Of a stretch of DNA of 6,831 nucleotides, positions 5,613-6,831 are shown piece after piece (the first letter of the stretch is position 1; each line of letters begins with the position of its first letter). The notes beneath the pieces are model-generated. The model was given only the letters and a program-made list of their open reading frames with translations. It ran no database searches and was not told the DNA's origin. The stretch is from Archangium sp. (GTDB lineage Bacteria; Myxococcota; Myxococcia; Myxococcales; Myxococcaceae). The translations under genes and the position numbers were made by a program. The stretch covers positions 1-6,831 of the forward strand of contig JAEUJR010000896.1 of assembly GCA_016793585.1 (NCBI GenBank), in the 5' to 3' direction.

Positions 5613-6831
5613 TCGAGCCCTCGTGCGGCCAGTTCGCCGTCGTCTTCGCCGCGCAGGTGACCGATCTCGTGCAGCAACGTGACGCGCATCTGTTGAATCA
5701 GCTCTTCGCGGGTCTTCACCGCTCGGCCCAGGTTCTTCCGGTAAAGGGCGACCGAGCGGCAGGGGTCTCCGTCGGCTGGCACGCACTGCTCCTGCAGCGG
5801 TGGCCCGCGGAACAGGCCCAGAATCGTCGGCGAGAGCGGCGGCTCTCCGGTCGTGAGATCGCTCAGCTGGGGAAGGTCTTCTGCCTTGATCGGCACGTTG
5901 GCCAGATCGTGCTTCACCTCGGGCTCGAGCGCGTCGATGAGCTTCTGCAGCTCGGCCTCGAACTCGGGCATCGGCAGAATCACCGGCGTCCAGAACTGTT
6001 CGGGAGACAGCTTCTGGGCCTTCGCGAAGTGTTTGTCGGCTTCGGCCTGTCTGCCTTCACGCTCGAGCAACAACGCAAGGTGGTAGTGCGCGTGCGCCGA
6101 GCGCGTCTTGTCGGTGACGAGCTTCTGAAAGGCAGCCTTCGCGTCGTCGAACTGACAGCGCTCGAACAAGGCCACCGCGCGCTCGAACGACGCCTCGGGG
6201 TCGTCCTTCACGCGCGAGAGCACGAAGTCGGCGCGCTCGATCGCCTCGGCGTTGCGCCCCACGTCGTTGAGCGCCATCGCGGCGATGCGCGCGAACTCGA
6301 GCGCCAGCTCGCGATCGACCAGGGCGCCATCGGCCTCGACCGACGCCAGCCCAAAGCCGCGCTCTGCGTAGATGACGCCGAGCTCGTCGACCTCGCGCGA
6401 AGACGGCATGACGACGGCGTACAGGTGCGCCGCCCCCAGCAACGCCTCGAGTGACTGCGGGTCGAGGGCGAGTGCTCGCGCATAGGCGAGCTTGGCTTCG
6501 TCGAGACGCTCCAGCGCGATCAGCGCCCGGCCGCGTTCGGCGTGGGCGAGCGGCTCATCGGGCATCAGCGCCGAGGCCTGCGCGGCGCACGAGAGCGCAG
6601 GCTCCCACTTGTCGTCGTCGGCGAACTTCTGCGCAGCGGCGAGCGGGTCCTGGCCCTTCGAGTCGCAGACGGCGAGCGGGTGAACGTCGTGCAGCTCCGA
6701 GGTGGGCTCGTTCACGCGAACGGGCTTCGCTGGCAGCTTCGGCGCAGTCGTCACCGCGGCGCAGACACACGCGCCAGCGTCGATCGTCTCGAGCGCCACG
6801 GGAGTCGGGGTTCGGGGGCAGGCGGCCAGCA
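5609..6831 (-). CDS. Lipoprotein with TPR repeats and C-terminal minimal zincin metallopeptidase domain (5' end beyond window)
   Basis: The frame is open to the right edge, so the true start lies outside. Its first visible residues are L-A-A-C-P-R-T-P-T-P, a lipobox with the lipidated Cys at 6818-6820, which shows that the GTG at 6797-6799 is internal. Numbering from that GTG, residues 51-115 and 165-268 carry TPR-like helical pairs (for example A-L-A-L-D-P and H-Y-H-L-A-L-L-L-E-R-E-G). Residues 277-396 match the plan of the Zincin_1/DUF1025 family: F-E-A-E-L-Q-K-L-I-D-A-L, I-L-G-L-F-R-G-P-P-L, V-A-L-Y-R-K-N-L and V-T-L-L-H-E-I-G-H, with metal ligands H377, H381 and probably D387 and catalytic E378. 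Two cysteines (339, 347) in a loop could form a disulfide. It probably sits in the outer membrane facing the periplasm. TPRs suggest partner binding. The substrate is unknown. Confidence 0.92.
   Translation of the reverse strand, partial: LAACPRTPTPVALETIDAGACVCAAVTTAPKLPAKPVRVNEPTSELHDVHPLAVCDSKGQDPLAAAQKFADDDKWEPALSCAAQASALMPDEPLAHAERGRALIALERLDEAKLAYARALALDPQSLEALLGAAHLYAVVMPSSREVDELGVIYAERGFGLASVEADGALVDRELALEFARIAAMALNDVGRNAEAIERADFVLSRVKDDPEASFERAVALFERCQFDDAKAAFQKLVTDKTRSAHAHYHLALLLEREGRQAEADKHFAKAQKLSPEQFWTPVILPMPEFEAELQKLIDALEPEVKHDLANVPIKAEDLPQLSDLTTGEPPLSPTILGLFRGPPLQEQCVPADGDPCRSVALYRKNLGRAVKTREELIQQMRVTLLHEIGHLRGEDDGELAARGLE

Noticed and set aside
5613..5786. 58-codon N-terminal extension of rlmI
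   Set aside because: Arg/Pro-rich out-of-frame reading of the TPR-zincin gene; RlmI homology starts at MKTAVV with GAGGG before it.
5657..6454. Plus-strand frame opposite the TPR-zincin gene
   Set aside because: Antisense shadow; the minus-strand frame has the lipobox, TPR-like repeats and HEIGH motif.
1..6831. tRNA, rRNA, insertion sequence, attachment site or defence system
   Set aside because: No cloverleaf, transposase motif, terminal inverted repeat, regular repeat-spacer array or recognised defence domain was found by reading both strands; the helicase is a housekeeping Rep-like type without nuclease partners.

Overview
The window is a compact, high-GC stretch of bacterial chromosome with no mobile element, CRISPR array or tRNA/rRNA gene. 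Codon bias toward G/C at third positions, the small Cys-rich lipoprotein and the Cys-repeat protein suggest a member of the Myxococcota (former Deltaproteobacteria). That placement is inference from style and recalled homologs, not from a search.

Left part (1-2675, all minus strand): a Rep/UvrD-type DNA helicase is followed by rplM (L13) and the first codons of rpsI (S9), which runs off the left edge. A perfect -35 hexamer contains the helicase stop codon, so the ribosomal-protein pair probably has its own promoter. Its short leader can fold so that the rplM Shine-Dalgarno is paired, an arrangement compatible with autogenous control of an L13-S9 operon.

Centre (2738-4427, all plus strand): an alpha/beta-hydrolase-fold protein whose nucleophile elbow reads G-F-Q-E-G (Gln where the catalytic Ser should be), a 101-residue Cys-rich lipoprotein, and a cytosolic-looking protein with 18 cysteines that all fall on one residue register modulo 3. 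The last two genes touch, and may overlap by four bases if the upstream ATG is used.

Right part (4437-6831, all minus strand): a lipoprotein made of TPR-like repeats plus a C-terminal minimal zincin (HExxHxxGxxD) enters from beyond the right edge. It overlaps by four bases (ATGA) an RlmI-type 23S rRNA cytosine-5 methyltransferase, so the two look translationally coupled. The methyltransferase converges on the Cys-repeat gene with only nine bases between stop codons, where a bulged hairpin straddles the plus-strand stop.

Most of the content is housekeeping (translation, rRNA modification, DNA unwinding). The least ordinary items are the period-3 cysteine protein, the apparent pseudo-hydrolase, the TPR-zincin lipoprotein and the rplM leader fold. 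I do not see a multi-gene defence or mobile system.
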